NCBI RefSeq assembly: GCF_002135415.1
Contig: NZ_NEGJ01000001.1
Location: forward strand, 62,001-126,000
Direction of reading: 5' to 3'
Source of the DNA: Acinetobacter sp. ANC 3832
GTDB taxonomy: Bacteria; Pseudomonadota; Gammaproteobacteria; Pseudomonadales; Moraxellaceae
Length of the DNA stretch: 64,000 nucleotides
The position numbers were made by a program, and so were the translations under genes. Each line of letters opens with the position of its first letter. The stretch's first letter is position 1. Below the pieces are notes generated by a model. It searched no databases. It saw only the letters and a program-made list of their open reading frames with translations, and had not been told where the DNA came from. Below are positions 44,595 through 54,184 of the stretch, piece after piece.

Positions 44595-46496
44595 ATGCGT
44601 TACCCTGCATGGAAATATATACTGATCCTTGTTGTGCTTGTGATCAGTACATTATACGCACTGCCAAGTTTGTATCCTGATGAACCTGCTGTTCAAATTT
44701 CGGGTGCCAAGGCTGGTACTGTAATTGATCAGACAGTTATACAAAAAGCAGAGCAAATATTAAAAAGCGAAAATATTACCAGTCATGATAATACTTTCAC
44801 CAATAATGCCGCACTCCTTCGTTTAAGTGGTTCTGAAGCACAGTTAAAAGCTAAAGATGCACTCAGCCAAGGCCTAGGTGATAATTATACGGTTGCATTA
44901 AACCTTGCGCCAACCACACCTGAGTGGTTACAAAAAATTGGTGCTAAACCAATGAAACTTGGTTTGGACTTACGTGGTGGTGTTCACTTCTTACTTGAAG
45001 TTGATATGGACAAAGCCATTGCCCAGCGTATGGAAACATCTGCAACGGATTTACGTCGTGAATTCCGTGACAACAAAATTAAATTCAATAGTTTGTCATT
45101 GAGTAACAACGCAATTTCGATTCAATTTGCAAATAATGATGACCGTGCTGCTGCAATGGATTTTTTACGTCGTGATGGTAATAAATATACGCAACAAGCG
45201 CTTGCAACTGATTCTGGTTCTACGCTTAAGTTAACGTATAACGATGTAACCAAACAAGAAATTCAGTCTTATGCTTTAAACCAAAACTTAACCACTTTAC
45301 GTAATCGTATTAATGAGTTAGGTGTGGCTGAAGCACTTGTACAAACTCAAGGTAGCAACCGAATTGTGGTTGAACTTCCAGGTGTGCAAGATACTGCTGA
45401 AGCAAAACGTGTATTGGGTCGTACTGCAAACTTAGAATTCCGTTTAGTGTCTGATTTAAACGACCAATATATTGACCGCTACACAGGTAAATATAATGGA
45501 CAACCGACACCTCCGGGCACAGAAGTTTTTGCGTATGAGTCTTTAGACAGCGGTAAAGAATTATTATTGAACCGTAACCGTATTTTAACAGGTGAGCGTG
45601 TTCAAAACGCTTCGAGTGGCTTTAGCCAAGACTCTGGTGGTGCTGAAGTCAATATTACTTTGGACACGGCTGGCGGTAAACTTATGGCAGATGCGACTCG
45701 TACTGCTGTAGGTAAACGTATGGCAGTATTGTTTATTGAAAATAAACAAAAGATTAGTACAGTAACCGACCCTGTGACGGGTGTTCAAACTGAAGTTCGT
45801 ACCCCATACTCAGAATCGGTTGTGATTAATGCTGCAACCATTCAAGCAGTACTCGGATCACAATTCCGTATTACAGGTTTAGATTCTCCACAAGAAGCTG
45901 CTGAGCTTGCACTGATGTTACGTGCAGGTGCGCTTGCTGCACCCATGTACTTCGTTGAAGAACGCGTTGTCGGTCCAAGCCTTGGTCAAGAAAACATTGA
46001 GAAAGGTGTTACTTCGACCATTGTTGGTTTTGCACTTGTAGCGCTTTGGATGGTTGTATTCTTCCGTCTATTCGGTTTAATTGCAGACTTTGCATTGGTG
46101 ATTAACCTTGCGATGATCCTCACTGTTATGTCATGGATTGGTGCTTCACTCAGCTTACCGGGTATTGCAGGTATTGTTATCACCATTGGTATGGCAGTAG
46201 ATGCCAACGTACTGATCTGTGAGCGAATACGAGAAGAAATGCGTTGGGGGGCTTCGCCCAAACAAGCCATTATCGCGGGTTATGATCGAGCTTATAACAC
46301 CATTTTTGACTCGAATTTAACCACATTCTTAGTTGCCTTCATCTTATTTGCGATTGGTACTGGTCCAATCAAAGGTTTTGCCGTCACGCTAATGATTGGT
46401 ATTGTTTGCTCAATGTTTACGGCAATTACTGTAACACGCGGCATCGTCCAAATTATTTACGGTAAAAAACGTAATTTGAAGAAGTTGAGCATTTAA
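44595..46496 (+). CDS. secD: Protein translocase subunit SecD
   Basis: A 633-residue RND-related membrane protein that uses the proton motive force to pull secreted proteins across the inner membrane. It has an N-terminal membrane helix (ILILVVLVISTLYALPSLYPD), a large periplasmic domain with KPMKLGLDLRGGVHFLLEVD and LRNRINELGVAEALVQTQG, and then five more membrane helices. These include GMAVDANVLICERIREEMRWG, with the conserved Asp used for proton flow. It is followed eight bases later by secF. Confidence 0.97.
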   Translation: MRYPAWKYILILVVLVISTLYALPSLYPDEPAVQISGAKAGTVIDQTVIQKAEQILKSENITSHDNTFTNNAALLRLSGSEAQLKAKDALSQGLGDNYTVALNLAPTTPEWLQKIGAKPMKLGLDLRGGVHFLLEVDMDKAIAQRMETSATDLRREFRDNKIKFNSLSLSNNAISIQFANNDDRAAAMDFLRRDGNKYTQQALATDSGSTLKLTYNDVTKQEIQSYALNQNLTTLRNRINELGVAEALVQTQGSNRIVVELPGVQDTAEAKRVLGRTANLEFRLVSDLNDQYIDRYTGKYNGQPTPPGTEVFAYESLDSGKELLLNRNRILTGERVQNASSGFSQDSGGAEVNITLDTAGGKLMADATRTAVGKRMAVLFIENKQKISTVTDPVTGVQTEVRTPYSESVVINAATIQAVLGSQFRITGLDSPQEAAELALMLRAGALAAPMYFVEERVVGPSLGQENIEKGVTSTIVGFALVALWMVVFFRLFGLIADFALVINLAMILTVMSWIGASLSLPGIAGIVITIGMAVDANVLICERIREEMRWGASPKQAIIAGYDRAYNTIFDSNLTTFLVAFILFAIGTGPIKGFAVTLMIGIVCSMFTAITVTRGIVQIIYGKKRNLKKLSI

Positions 46497-46504
46497 GGAG
46501 ATCT

Positions 46505-47485
46505 ATGATGACTGAAGTGACTCAACACAAAGACAAGAAATATAGTCGTCCAGATGATGAACGCATGATTAATTTCATGAAGATTGCCAAACCAGCGGCA
46601 ATCATGTCCATCATTTTGACTATTGCAAGTATTTTCTTTATTACAACCAAAGGTCTAAATCTAGGTTTAGACTTTACAGGTGGTATTTCTGCGGAGCTTA
46701 ATTATAGCCAACCCGTAAAAGCCACTGATGTTTCTGAAGCACTGATTAAAGCGGGCTTCCGTGACCCTGTTGTACAAACCATTGGTACTAATCGTGACCT
46801 TTTGGTTCGTATGCCTGTGCAGGATGATGTTAAAGTTGATGACTTAAGCAATACCATTACCAAAGCTGTGCAACTTCCAAACAATCAAGCGAATGTACAC
46901 AAAGTCGATGTTGTTGGTGGTCAAGTGGGTAATGAACTGTATATCCGCTCTGCTGGTGCTGTCGCACTTGCAATGCTGTTAATGCTTGTTTATGTCACCA
47001 TTCGCTTTGAATTTAAACTGGCAATTGGTGCCGTACTTTCACTCTTACATGACGTAATCGTGACCATCGGTATTTTTGCAATGATGCAATGGCCATTTGA
47101 CTTAACTGTCCTTGCTGCCATCCTTGCGCTTATTGGCTTCTCACTAAACGATAATATTGTTGTTTCGGATCGTATCCGTGAAAACTTCCGTAAAATTCGT
47201 GGTGCAGAGCCATTAGAGATTGTGAATATTGCCTTAACTGAAACCTTAAAGCGTACCATCCATACATCAATGACCTTATTGCTCGTAGTCGTAGCAATGA
47301 TGGTTTTAGGTGGAGATGGCTTGCATTGGTTCTCTGTCGCAATGTTTGTCGGTGTATTTGTGGGTACATACTCATCCATCTACATTGGTACTGCATTCGC
47401 ATTATGGCGTGGTCTGAACCGTAATGACTTTATTGTTCAAGTTAAGCCAGAGTTTGAAGACGAAGAAGAACATATTCCACATTAA
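46505..47485 (+). CDS. secF: Protein translocase subunit SecF
   Basis: A 326-residue partner of SecD with six membrane helices. Signatures are TKGLNLGLDFTGGISAEL near the N-terminus, a short periplasmic domain, and the helix pair with LIGFSLNDNIVVSDRIRENFRKIRG, containing the conserved Asp. AAGGAG directly precedes a double ATG (46505/46508), so the start is well placed. It ends at a strong bidirectional terminator facing the aryl polyene cluster. Confidence 0.97.
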   Translation: MMTEVTQHKDKKYSRPDDERMINFMKIAKPAAIMSIILTIASIFFITTKGLNLGLDFTGGISAELNYSQPVKATDVSEALIKAGFRDPVVQTIGTNRDLLVRMPVQDDVKVDDLSNTITKAVQLPNNQANVHKVDVVGGQVGNELYIRSAGAVALAMLLMLVYVTIRFEFKLAIGAVLSLLHDVIVTIGIFAMMQWPFDLTVLAAILALIGFSLNDNIVVSDRIRENFRKIRGAEPLEIVNIALTETLKRTIHTSMTLLLVVVAMMVLGGDGLHWFSVAMFVGVFVGTYSSIYIGTAFALWRGLNRNDFIVQVKPEFEDEEEHIPH

Positions 47486-47500
47486 GAAAAATTTCTATAT

Positions 47501-47527
47501 AAAAAGCTCATCTTCGGATGAGCTTTT
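47501..47527. terminator. Bidirectional terminator with UUCG loop
   Basis: AAAAAGCTCATC and GATGAGCTTTTTT form a 12-bp stem closed by a TTCG tetraloop between convergent secF and the phosphopantetheinyl transferase gene. It is symmetrical, so it should end both transcripts. Confidence 0.92.
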
Positions 47528-47542
47528 TTATTTTGTGGTTTA

Positions 47543-48211
47543 TTAATGCTGAATAATTTCAATCTGAGGAAAAGCAAAACCTTTACATGAATATTCTGAT
47601 TGCCACGCCACCGCCAGCATACTGTGACTTAACTGGTAATTTTGATAAGCAAATACACCAATGAGCGGATGCTGGCAAATGCCACCATGATCAGTTGCAT
47701 GTGCTTGCGTATCCAACTCATTCAAACTCATTCGTATACCTAAACCAGATGCCTTCAGTACCGCTTCTTTTGTCGTCCAGACTTTAAACCAATAGATTGG
47801 ATCAAACTCTAACGATTCCCAAGTCTGATATTCATTGGGATGAAACGCATGTTTTGCCAATGCTTCAAAACGAACTTTGCGATCTAGGTCTTCAATATCC
47901 ACACCAATATTCCTAACAGAATTACTGGTTGCTAAAGCATAGTAATTTTGACTGTGGGAATGATTGAATGAAAAATGAGGATGCGATTGGAGATGATGTG
48001 GAAGTAAATAAGGCTTACCGAATTCAGTTTTAACAAAATCATCATTTAAAATAATTTTATTTAGGCACTTGGAGATAAACTGATTACGTTGTTGATAAAT
48101 TTTATTTTTTTTATACGCATTAAAAGTGGGCAAATCTTGAAAATTATTTTTATCTAAAACAACAAACTGAGCCAATGGCTGAACATGTATTTGAATCGTT
48201 CTGTGTTTCAT
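47543..48211 (-). CDS. 4'-phosphopantetheinyl transferase (APE cluster)
   Basis: A 222-residue Sfp-type enzyme that attaches phosphopantetheine from CoA to the serine of acyl carrier proteins. Motifs are FSFNHSHS-like NHSHSQNY, NIGVDIEDLDR and FKVWTTKEAVLKASGLG, the last containing the WxxKEA signature with magnesium-binding Glu. It is the last gene of the long leftward polyene cluster, 25 bases after the small secreted protein gene. It would activate the cluster's own carrier proteins at 63287 and 63545. Confidence 0.9.
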   Translation of the reverse strand: MKHRTIQIHVQPLAQFVVLDKNNFQDLPTFNAYKKNKIYQQRNQFISKCLNKIILNDDFVKTEFGKPYLLPHHLQSHPHFSFNHSHSQNYYALATSNSVRNIGVDIEDLDRKVRFEALAKHAFHPNEYQTWESLEFDPIYWFKVWTTKEAVLKASGLGIRMSLNELDTQAHATDHGGICQHPLIGVFAYQNYQLSHSMLAVAWQSEYSCKGFAFPQIEIIQH

Positions 48212-48236
48212 TGGCCCAATTTATCTCACTCAAAAT

Positions 48237-48671
48237 TTAGAATTTTACAATATCACCTTTTAATGCAACAGCAGCAACAGCTGTACCTTTAGCACACTCA
48301 TACGTTGTTGAATTTTTACTTTCATTCGATTTATAGAAACTGACGATATTGGTAACAGCATTTGCACCTTTTGCTTTTGCTGTATTTTGAAATTGAATGA
48401 GTGCTGAACGAAGTACGTGGTCACATGCAGTTTCTGCTTTTTTAGCGAAACCATTGGTTTTTTTATTGGTCACTAAGCCTTTTTGCACAACTTGACCACC
48501 AGATTTTGTTCCATCAAGATAAAACTTCACTGAACCATCTAAAAAACCATCTGCAACAGCACGATCAACAGCTTCATTAAAATTAAAATTATGTATTTGA
48601 TCTGCCGCTTGAGCTGATACTACCCCACCAAAACACAATATTGCTGTGATACATAGTTTTTTAATCAACAT
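48237..48671 (-). CDS. Small secreted protein of the polyene cluster
   Basis: A 144-residue protein with a clear signal peptide (MLIKKLCITAILCFGGVVSAQA, cleavage after AQA). It has two cysteines in the mature part, in ETACDHVLRSAL and TYECAKGTAV, that could form a disulfide, and conserved QIHNFNFNEAVDRA and VKFYLDG segments. Relatives are often labelled 'excinuclease ATPase subunit', which is clearly a mis-annotation since no ATPase motif exists. Similar small proteins occur near aryl polyene genes. The role is unknown, probably periplasmic. Confidence 0.65.
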   Translation of the reverse strand: MLIKKLCITAILCFGGVVSAQAADQIHNFNFNEAVDRAVADGFLDGSVKFYLDGTKSGGQVVQKGLVTNKKTNGFAKKAETACDHVLRSALIQFQNTAKAKGANAVTNIVSFYKSNESKNSTTYECAKGTAVAAVALKGDIVKF

Positions 48672-48691
48672 TTTTATGCTCTCTACTCTTA

Positions 48692-49912
48692 TTAGATTCG
48701 TTTAAAAATAATGGAGGTATTAATACCACCGAATGCAAAATTATTGGTCATCAATATTTGAGCATTTATCGTTCTTTCTTGCCCAACAATATAATCTAAA
48801 TCACCACATTGTGGATCAATTTTATCTAAATTTAGTGTTGGAATAAAACAATTTCGATGCATCATTTCAATACTGAGCCAAGCCTCTATTGCTCCACAAG
48901 CACCTAAAGTATGCCCAAAATAACTTTTTAAAGAGCTGATCGGTTTTTTACCTAAAATTCGTGCTGTGGCTTGGCTTTCAGCAATATCACCTTGATCGGT
49001 TGATGTACCATGTGCATTCACATAATCAATTTGTTCCGCAGCAATATTTGCATCTTTAAGTGCCAATTGCATACAGCGCCCCATCATTTCTGAGTCTGGA
49101 CGTGTGACGTGCTGACCATCTGTATTGGTACCATAGCCTAGAACTTCTGCATAAATTTTAGCACCACGTGCTTTGGCATGTTCATATTCTTCTAATATTA
49201 AGCAACCTGCACCTTCACCAACAACTAAACCATCCCGATCAGCATCAAAGGGACGTGGCGTTTTCTCAGGTTGCTCATTCATTCCACTTGTTGCAAGTAA
49301 TACGTCAAAAACAGCCGTACCTGCTGCACTGAGCTCTTCTGCACCACCTGCTAGCATAATGGTTTGTTTACCATACTTTATCGCTTCAAATGCTTGCCCT
49401 ATGGCCATAGAACCTGAAGTACATGCACTCGATGTTGGCAAAGTTTGACCTTTCAGACCAAAATATACAGTCATGTTTACTGCACTGGTATGCGACATCA
49501 TTCGAATATAAGTGGTCGCATTCATCTTACCCATATTATGATCTAAGAGCATGCTTCCAAATTCTGCTACTGCATCAACACTACCCGCTGAAGAACCAAA
49601 TGCAACACCAACCTCACCACTTTGTAAAATGGGATCATTTAATAGCCCTGCATCGTCCAATGCTTTTTCTGCACTAATGACGGACATCAGCGCAACACGC
49701 CCCATACCTCGGGTCACTTTACGACTAAAGTGCTTTGGAATATCAAAATGCTCGACTGGTCCTGCAATTTTACAACGCAAATCATTGTAAACTTCCCAAT
49801 TCGACATATAACGAATGCCACTTTTTCCTTGCGAAAACTGTTCAAAGATAGCATCGGCTGTTTCACCTAAAGAAGTTATTCCCGCCATTCCTGTGACTAC
49901 AACGCGTTTCAT
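48692..49912 (-). CDS. Beta-ketoacyl-ACP synthase, terminal KS of the APE cluster
   Basis: A 406-residue FabF-like condensing enzyme with the full triad: cysteine in TSSACTSGSMAIG, histidine in NAHGTSTDQGD and histidine in YFGHTLGACGAIE. It resembles the ketosynthase called ApeR in characterised aryl polyene clusters. Its start overlaps the stop of the ketoreductase gene by one base (TAATG), so translation is coupled. It would extend the aryl-ACP chain by two carbons or load the final units. Confidence 0.92.
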   Translation of the reverse strand: MKRVVVTGMAGITSLGETADAIFEQFSQGKSGIRYMSNWEVYNDLRCKIAGPVEHFDIPKHFSRKVTRGMGRVALMSVISAEKALDDAGLLNDPILQSGEVGVAFGSSAGSVDAVAEFGSMLLDHNMGKMNATTYIRMMSHTSAVNMTVYFGLKGQTLPTSSACTSGSMAIGQAFEAIKYGKQTIMLAGGAEELSAAGTAVFDVLLATSGMNEQPEKTPRPFDADRDGLVVGEGAGCLILEEYEHAKARGAKIYAEVLGYGTNTDGQHVTRPDSEMMGRCMQLALKDANIAAEQIDYVNAHGTSTDQGDIAESQATARILGKKPISSLKSYFGHTLGACGAIEAWLSIEMMHRNCFIPTLNLDKIDPQCGDLDYIVGQERTINAQILMTNNFAFGGINTSIIFKRI

Positions 49913-50637
49913 TAAATCAAACCCCCATTCACAGAAATGACTTGACGGGTAATATAGCTTGCCTCATCACCACATAAAAATTTCACTACACTGGCAACTT
50001 CATCGACTTGCCCCATACGTTGTAGTGGAATCATTTTAAGTGCATGTTCTTGCACTTCTTCCGACACCATTTCAGTTTCAATCAACCCAGGTGCAACACA
50101 ATTGACTGTAATTTTACGTTTAGCCAACTCTAGAGCCAGTGCTTTGCTTGCTCCAATTAAGCCTGCTTTTGCAGCACTATAATTCACTTGCCCACGATTG
50201 CCCATAATGCCTGAAACAGAAGAGAGTGTGACAATACGCCCCCCTTGTTTAAGACGAATCATCGGCATGACCAACGGTTTTAAAACATTATAAAAACCAT
50301 CTAAAGATGTGCTTATCACTTCATCCCAATCATTGTCTGTTAAAGCAGGAAATGCAGCATCATGAGTTAGCCCTGCATTTAAAACCACGCCATAAAATGC
50401 GCCATGCACTGCAATATCACTTTCCAATAATTGCTGAGTTTTAGCTCTATCCGTAACATCAAATAAAATAAAATGACTATTCCGTCCTAAAGCCTGAATT
50501 TGCTCTACAACCTGAGCAGCTTCTTGTTCTCTTGAACGTGCATGTACCGTCACATCAAAACCTGCCTGTGCTAAATGTAAAGCAATGGCTTTACCAATTC
50601 CTCGGCTTGAACCTGTTACTAATATTCTTCTCGTCAC
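49912..50637 (-). CDS. 3-oxoacyl-ACP reductase, FabG-like (APE cluster)
   Basis: A short-chain dehydrogenase of about 241 residues using NADPH. RRILVTGSSRGIGKAIAL is the nucleotide site. VLNAGLTHD, GRIVTLSSVSGIMGNRGQ and VNYSAAKAGLIGASKALALEL carry the Asn, Ser and Tyr-x3-Lys catalytic residues. I chose the GTG at 50637 (MTRRIL), which has TAGGG upstream. The ATG at 50691 would add an unusual 18-residue polar tail but is possible. It reduces the ketoacyl chain after each condensation (ApeQ-like). Confidence 0.9.
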   Translation of the reverse strand: MTRRILVTGSSRGIGKAIALHLAQAGFDVTVHARSREQEAAQVVEQIQALGRNSHFILFDVTDRAKTQQLLESDIAVHGAFYGVVLNAGLTHDAAFPALTDNDWDEVISTSLDGFYNVLKPLVMPMIRLKQGGRIVTLSSVSGIMGNRGQVNYSAAKAGLIGASKALALELAKRKITVNCVAPGLIETEMVSEEVQEHALKMIPLQRMGQVDEVASVVKFLCGDEASYITRQVISVNGGLI

Positions 50638-50665
50638 ACGATTTACCCTAATGTCTAAACTGATC

Positions 50666-51094
50666 TTATTGTTCGGTTGGTTCGTACACATTCAACATGG
50701 CTGAAATGGTATGATTTTCATATTGAATTTCACAGGCAAATTGCCCCAAACCTTCATGTAAATATTGTTGTTCTGCTTTTATACGAAGTGTTTTACCTAA
50801 CTCAAAATATTCAAAGGGCAAATGTAATTTACGTGTCCCCAATAAAAATCCTATTTTAGGTGGCTGTTTATTCTTTTTGCCTTGTAGCCCCGCATACGCA
50901 CTGATGGTTTGTGCCATAAGCTCAATACTTGCCCATGTGGGTAAACCTTGAGAATCACAAAACATTAAATCTGAATGAATCAATAACTCAGCAACAGCAA
51001 AGTTATCCCCTATTTCTAAAATATGGTCAATGAAAACCATCGGTTTTTCATGTGGAATAAAATCAAGTGCATTCATTTGGATTGCTTGTGTCAT
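50666..51094 (-). CDS. Hotdog-fold 3-hydroxyacyl-ACP dehydratase (ApeP-like)
   Basis: A 142-residue hotdog protein of the FabA/FabZ-like class. FIPHEKPMVFIDHILEIGD carries the N-terminal catalytic histidine, and LPTWASIELMAQTISAYAGLQG carries the acidic residue on the central helix. It removes water from 3-hydroxyacyl-ACP to form the conjugated double bond. Its start overlaps the stop of the neighbouring ketosynthase gene by four bases. In known clusters ApeP pairs with ApeI, whose domain is here fused to the ligase at 60935. Confidence 0.87.
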   Translation of the reverse strand: MTQAIQMNALDFIPHEKPMVFIDHILEIGDNFAVAELLIHSDLMFCDSQGLPTWASIELMAQTISAYAGLQGKKNKQPPKIGFLLGTRKLHLPFEYFELGKTLRIKAEQQYLHEGLGQFACEIQYENHTISAMLNVYEPTEQ

Positions 51095-52302
51095 TTAAGA
51101 TGTGTTCCAAAAATCAAACTAATATTACTCCCACCAAATGCAAACGAATTTGACATCACATATTTTACAGGTTGTTTTAATACAGCATCTTCCACATAAT
51201 TTTGATCATCTAATGCTGCATCAATATGCCCTTGATGATGTAAAGGCAACCATGCTTGATCATGTAAAACCTGTGTACAAATAAAAGCTTCTATTGCACC
51301 TGCAGCACCTAAGCAATGACCTGTTTTATGTTTGGTACTGCTTAATGGAACAAGATGCTCTTTAAAAACATGACGTACAGCTTTAATTTCCATCGCATCA
51401 TTTTGTGGTGTTGCTGTACCATGCAGATTTAAATAGCCGATCTCTTGAGCCTCTAAATCTGCCCTATCCAATGCAGATTGCATAGCTTGCGCAGCGCCAA
51501 GACCTTCAGGATGTGGCGCGGAAATATGCCATGCATCCATAGATTCACCTGCGGACAAAAGCATGACTGGAGCAATCTCTTTCGACAATAAAAAAAGACT
51601 GGCTGCTTCACCGATATTGATACCATCTCGATGCTGACCACAAGGCTGACAAATAGTATGAGATAGGCTTTCTAAGCTATTAAAACCATTTAAAGTCAGC
51701 TTACACAATGTATCAACACCACCGACTAAAACAACATCAGCAAGATCTGCATTAAGCAAACGCTGTCCTGCTGCAAATGCTTTGGCACTCGATGAGCATG
51801 CTGTAGAAATGGTATAAGCCAATCCTTCCCAAGCTAAATATTGTTGTACTGCTTTCGCCAAGCTGCCCATTTCTTGTTTTTTTTGATCTATTTCAATTGA
51901 TGTATCACCTTTAAAATAGGCTTTGAGTAAAGGTTCATTGTCCGCAATGCCTGATGTCGATGTCCCCAAAACAATGGCTAATCGCTTTTTATCAAATTTT
52001 GCAATATAAGTCTGAATATCTTGTTCGATCATCTGTAATGCTGTAATCGCAAAACGTAAATTACGAGAATCAAATGCCTTCAAATGTGCTGGAATATCTT
52101 CTATTAAAGCCTGATTATATAATCCAACCCATTGTTTTTGTTCTGGGATAAAATCACTTTTTAACGTCAGCGTATTCTCGGGTTGACTGAGAGATTGTCG
52201 CAATTCTACAGTCGTTTTTCCTAAGGCTGATAATCCAACTGAACATTGAATGCCTACAGCAGGATTTAATCTATCAATTGCTTCATCCAATTTTGTCATC
52301 AT
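51091..52302 (-). CDS. Beta-ketoacyl-ACP synthase (ApeO-like)
   Basis: A 403-residue ketosynthase. The triad is complete: STACSSSAKAFAAGQ, NLHGTATPQNDAME and HKTGHCLGAAGAIE. It lies between the DUF3261 lipoprotein gene and the dehydratase gene, the position and size of ApeO, the elongating ketosynthase. In known systems ApeO works as a heterodimer with a chain-length factor, and no such partner is in the window; it may lie to the right of the edge. The start has a double Met. Confidence 0.9.
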   Translation of the reverse strand: MMTKLDEAIDRLNPAVGIQCSVGLSALGKTTVELRQSLSQPENTLTLKSDFIPEQKQWVGLYNQALIEDIPAHLKAFDSRNLRFAITALQMIEQDIQTYIAKFDKKRLAIVLGTSTSGIADNEPLLKAYFKGDTSIEIDQKKQEMGSLAKAVQQYLAWEGLAYTISTACSSSAKAFAAGQRLLNADLADVVLVGGVDTLCKLTLNGFNSLESLSHTICQPCGQHRDGINIGEAASLFLLSKEIAPVMLLSAGESMDAWHISAPHPEGLGAAQAMQSALDRADLEAQEIGYLNLHGTATPQNDAMEIKAVRHVFKEHLVPLSSTKHKTGHCLGAAGAIEAFICTQVLHDQAWLPLHHQGHIDAALDDQNYVEDAVLKQPVKYVMSNSFAFGGSNISLIFGTHLK

Positions 52303-52311
52303 GATTTGACC

Positions 52312-52875
52312 TTAATCATTACTTTCTAAAGTATTAGCAACTTGGCTAAAGACCATTTGATAAGGAACTTGCAGATTATCTAACTCTATACGATCAGCAA
52401 GATATCGAATGTTCAATACTTTCTGCTGCTGAATTAAAATTTGCTGATTATCAGTAGTCTGGTCTTTTAGAGAAGTAACATCCTTATGTTTTAAATCAAT
52501 AAAATTTGGATAAGTTGCAAATAAAATATCACGCACCACAAAATCAAAAGGTAATAACTTCATTTGTTCAATACGCTGTTCAACTTTGACATTTTGCCCA
52601 TCAAATTTGATTTCAAACAACTGTTGCCCTGTCAGAGTTAAAGCTAAAAGCTGTAATTCTTTACCTTGCTGTTGCTGATAAAGTAAAAAACTAAAACTAT
52701 GCTTTTTCCACAAAACATCAACCTGATCCTGCCTTTGGTAAAACTGAGCCTGCCATTGCTGTGAAGCCAAACCTTGTGCCTTCGGTATGAAGGATTGACA
52801 AGCGCTGAGATTCAATCCAATCACACCACTCAGTAACATACTGCTAAAAACTTTAACCCAATTCACTTGCATCAC
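52312..52875 (-). CDS. DUF3261 lipoprotein of the APE export system
   Basis: A 187-residue lipoprotein. The signal peptide ends in LNLSACQSF, a lipobox with Cys26, so it is probably anchored in the outer membrane. The mature part has the DUF3261 pattern (FSFLLYQQQQGKELQLLALTLTGQQLFEIKFDGQNVKVEQ) seen beside MMPL and LolA-like genes in aryl polyene clusters (ApeN). It likely helps place the polyene lipid in the outer membrane. Its start overlaps the flavoprotein stop by four bases. Confidence 0.83.
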   Translation of the reverse strand: MMQVNWVKVFSSMLLSGVIGLNLSACQSFIPKAQGLASQQWQAQFYQRQDQVDVLWKKHSFSFLLYQQQQGKELQLLALTLTGQQLFEIKFDGQNVKVEQRIEQMKLLPFDFVVRDILFATYPNFIDLKHKDVTSLKDQTTDNQQILIQQQKVLNIRYLADRIELDNLQVPYQMVFSQVANTLESND

Positions 52876-54176
52876 TCAGCCTCAATTGCTTTTTCTTGAG
52901 GGAGTTCTTCTCTGCAATATTCAGCCAAAGTACTTAAACGCTGTTTGGCATTTTTATGAATAGGATTGGTTTGATCCCATGCATAACCCGCTAATAATGA
53001 AGCAATCATTCTGCGGATTTTATCATTTTGATGCTGAGAAAAAACCACATCTTGAAACTCGCCTTCATACCAAGATTCTACATAAGCTCGAAACACTTGG
53101 ATGCCTTTACGCAATGGTTTTTCATACTCATCCATCCAATTGACGGATTGACCTTGCAATACTTTGTCTACCAAAGGCACAACGAGACTTGATGATTTTA
53201 AAGCAATTGTAACTCCCGATGAAAATACAGGATCTAAAAACTCACCTGCATTCCCCAATAAAGCATAATTACGATCTGCAAGAGATTTAACATTGGCAGA
53301 ATACCCAACCAAGGTGCGTACAGGCGTATCAAACTTCATATTTCGGAGTACATGCGACAAACTGGGTTCATCTGCTAGAATCTTTTCAAATGTTGCTTGT
53401 AATGTTTCTGGACTAGAATCATCAAATTGATAATGATCAAAGAAATCTTGCTCTGCCACAACACCAAATGAACAACGACCATCTGCAAAAGGAATGAGCC
53501 AATACCAAGCACGATGATCTTTCTCATGTACGGTAATTAGAATTTTTTCACGATCAAATTCAGGGTCATCTAAAATACCATCTTCAATATGAGTGAAAAT
53601 AGCACGGCGCACAGGAAAATTGGATGGGCTTTCCAAGTCTAAAAACTTAGGCAGTATTCGCCCAAAACCACTTGCATCAAGTAGAAATTTAGCCTGAATT
53701 TGGTATTGTTGTCCCTGCTCATCTTTAACCGTTAGAATTGGTTGTTCTGATTCCACATCCACCGCAATCACTTCATGCCCAAAGCGTAAATCAGCACCCT
53801 TTTTTTCAGCCTCAATCGCCAACAAATGGTCAAAATGAGCTCGACGAACTTGCCACGTTGTTCCAGGTCCATCTGTAAACTTTTCTGTAAAGTCATAAAA
53901 ACTACGCTGTTGCCCTCTTAAAAAGGCAGCACCATTCTTAAATTGAAATGCATATTCATCCACATGATCACGAACGGTATCGAGTAATCCCGCTTCTTCT
54001 AAAAAAACCATCGATTGGGGTAATAAAGATTCACCAATTGAAAAACGTGGAAAATACTGTTTTTCAATGATTGTTACCTGATAGCCCTTTTGTCTTAACA
54101 AGGCTGCTGCTGAACTTCCAGATGGTCCAGCACCAATAATTAACACATCGGTTTGTTGTAATGAACTCATTTTCAC
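52872..54176 (-). CDS. FAD-dependent oxidoreductase, halogenase-like
   Basis: A 434-residue flavoprotein. The FAD-binding start is DVLIIGAGPSGSSAAALL (GxGxxG at residues 15-20), FPRFSIGESLLP follows, and the C-terminal half has LLGNAGEFLDPVFSSGV. Two features recall flavin-dependent halogenases: WYWLIP (residues 224-229) exactly fits the WxWxIP motif, and FQFKNGAAF places Lys80 where phenolic halogenases of the PltM/PltA sort have a lysine. It could also be a reductase or hydroxylase of the geranylgeranyl-reductase type. In this cluster it would modify the aryl ring or the polyene. Confidence 0.7.
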   Translation of the reverse strand: MKMSSLQQTDVLIIGAGPSGSSAAALLRQKGYQVTIIEKQYFPRFSIGESLLPQSMVFLEEAGLLDTVRDHVDEYAFQFKNGAAFLRGQQRSFYDFTEKFTDGPGTTWQVRRAHFDHLLAIEAEKKGADLRFGHEVIAVDVESEQPILTVKDEQGQQYQIQAKFLLDASGFGRILPKFLDLESPSNFPVRRAIFTHIEDGILDDPEFDREKILITVHEKDHRAWYWLIPFADGRCSFGVVAEQDFFDHYQFDDSSPETLQATFEKILADEPSLSHVLRNMKFDTPVRTLVGYSANVKSLADRNYALLGNAGEFLDPVFSSGVTIALKSSSLVVPLVDKVLQGQSVNWMDEYEKPLRKGIQVFRAYVESWYEGEFQDVVFSQHQNDKIRRMIASLLAGYAWDQTNPIHKNAKQRLSTLAEYCREELPQEKAIEAE

Positions 54177-54184
54177 CCCAAATT

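Noticed and set aside
48237..48671. Excinuclease ATPase subunit annotation often given to this family
   Set aside because: The protein is small and secreted, with no Walker motif or zinc finger; the label is not supported by the sequence.
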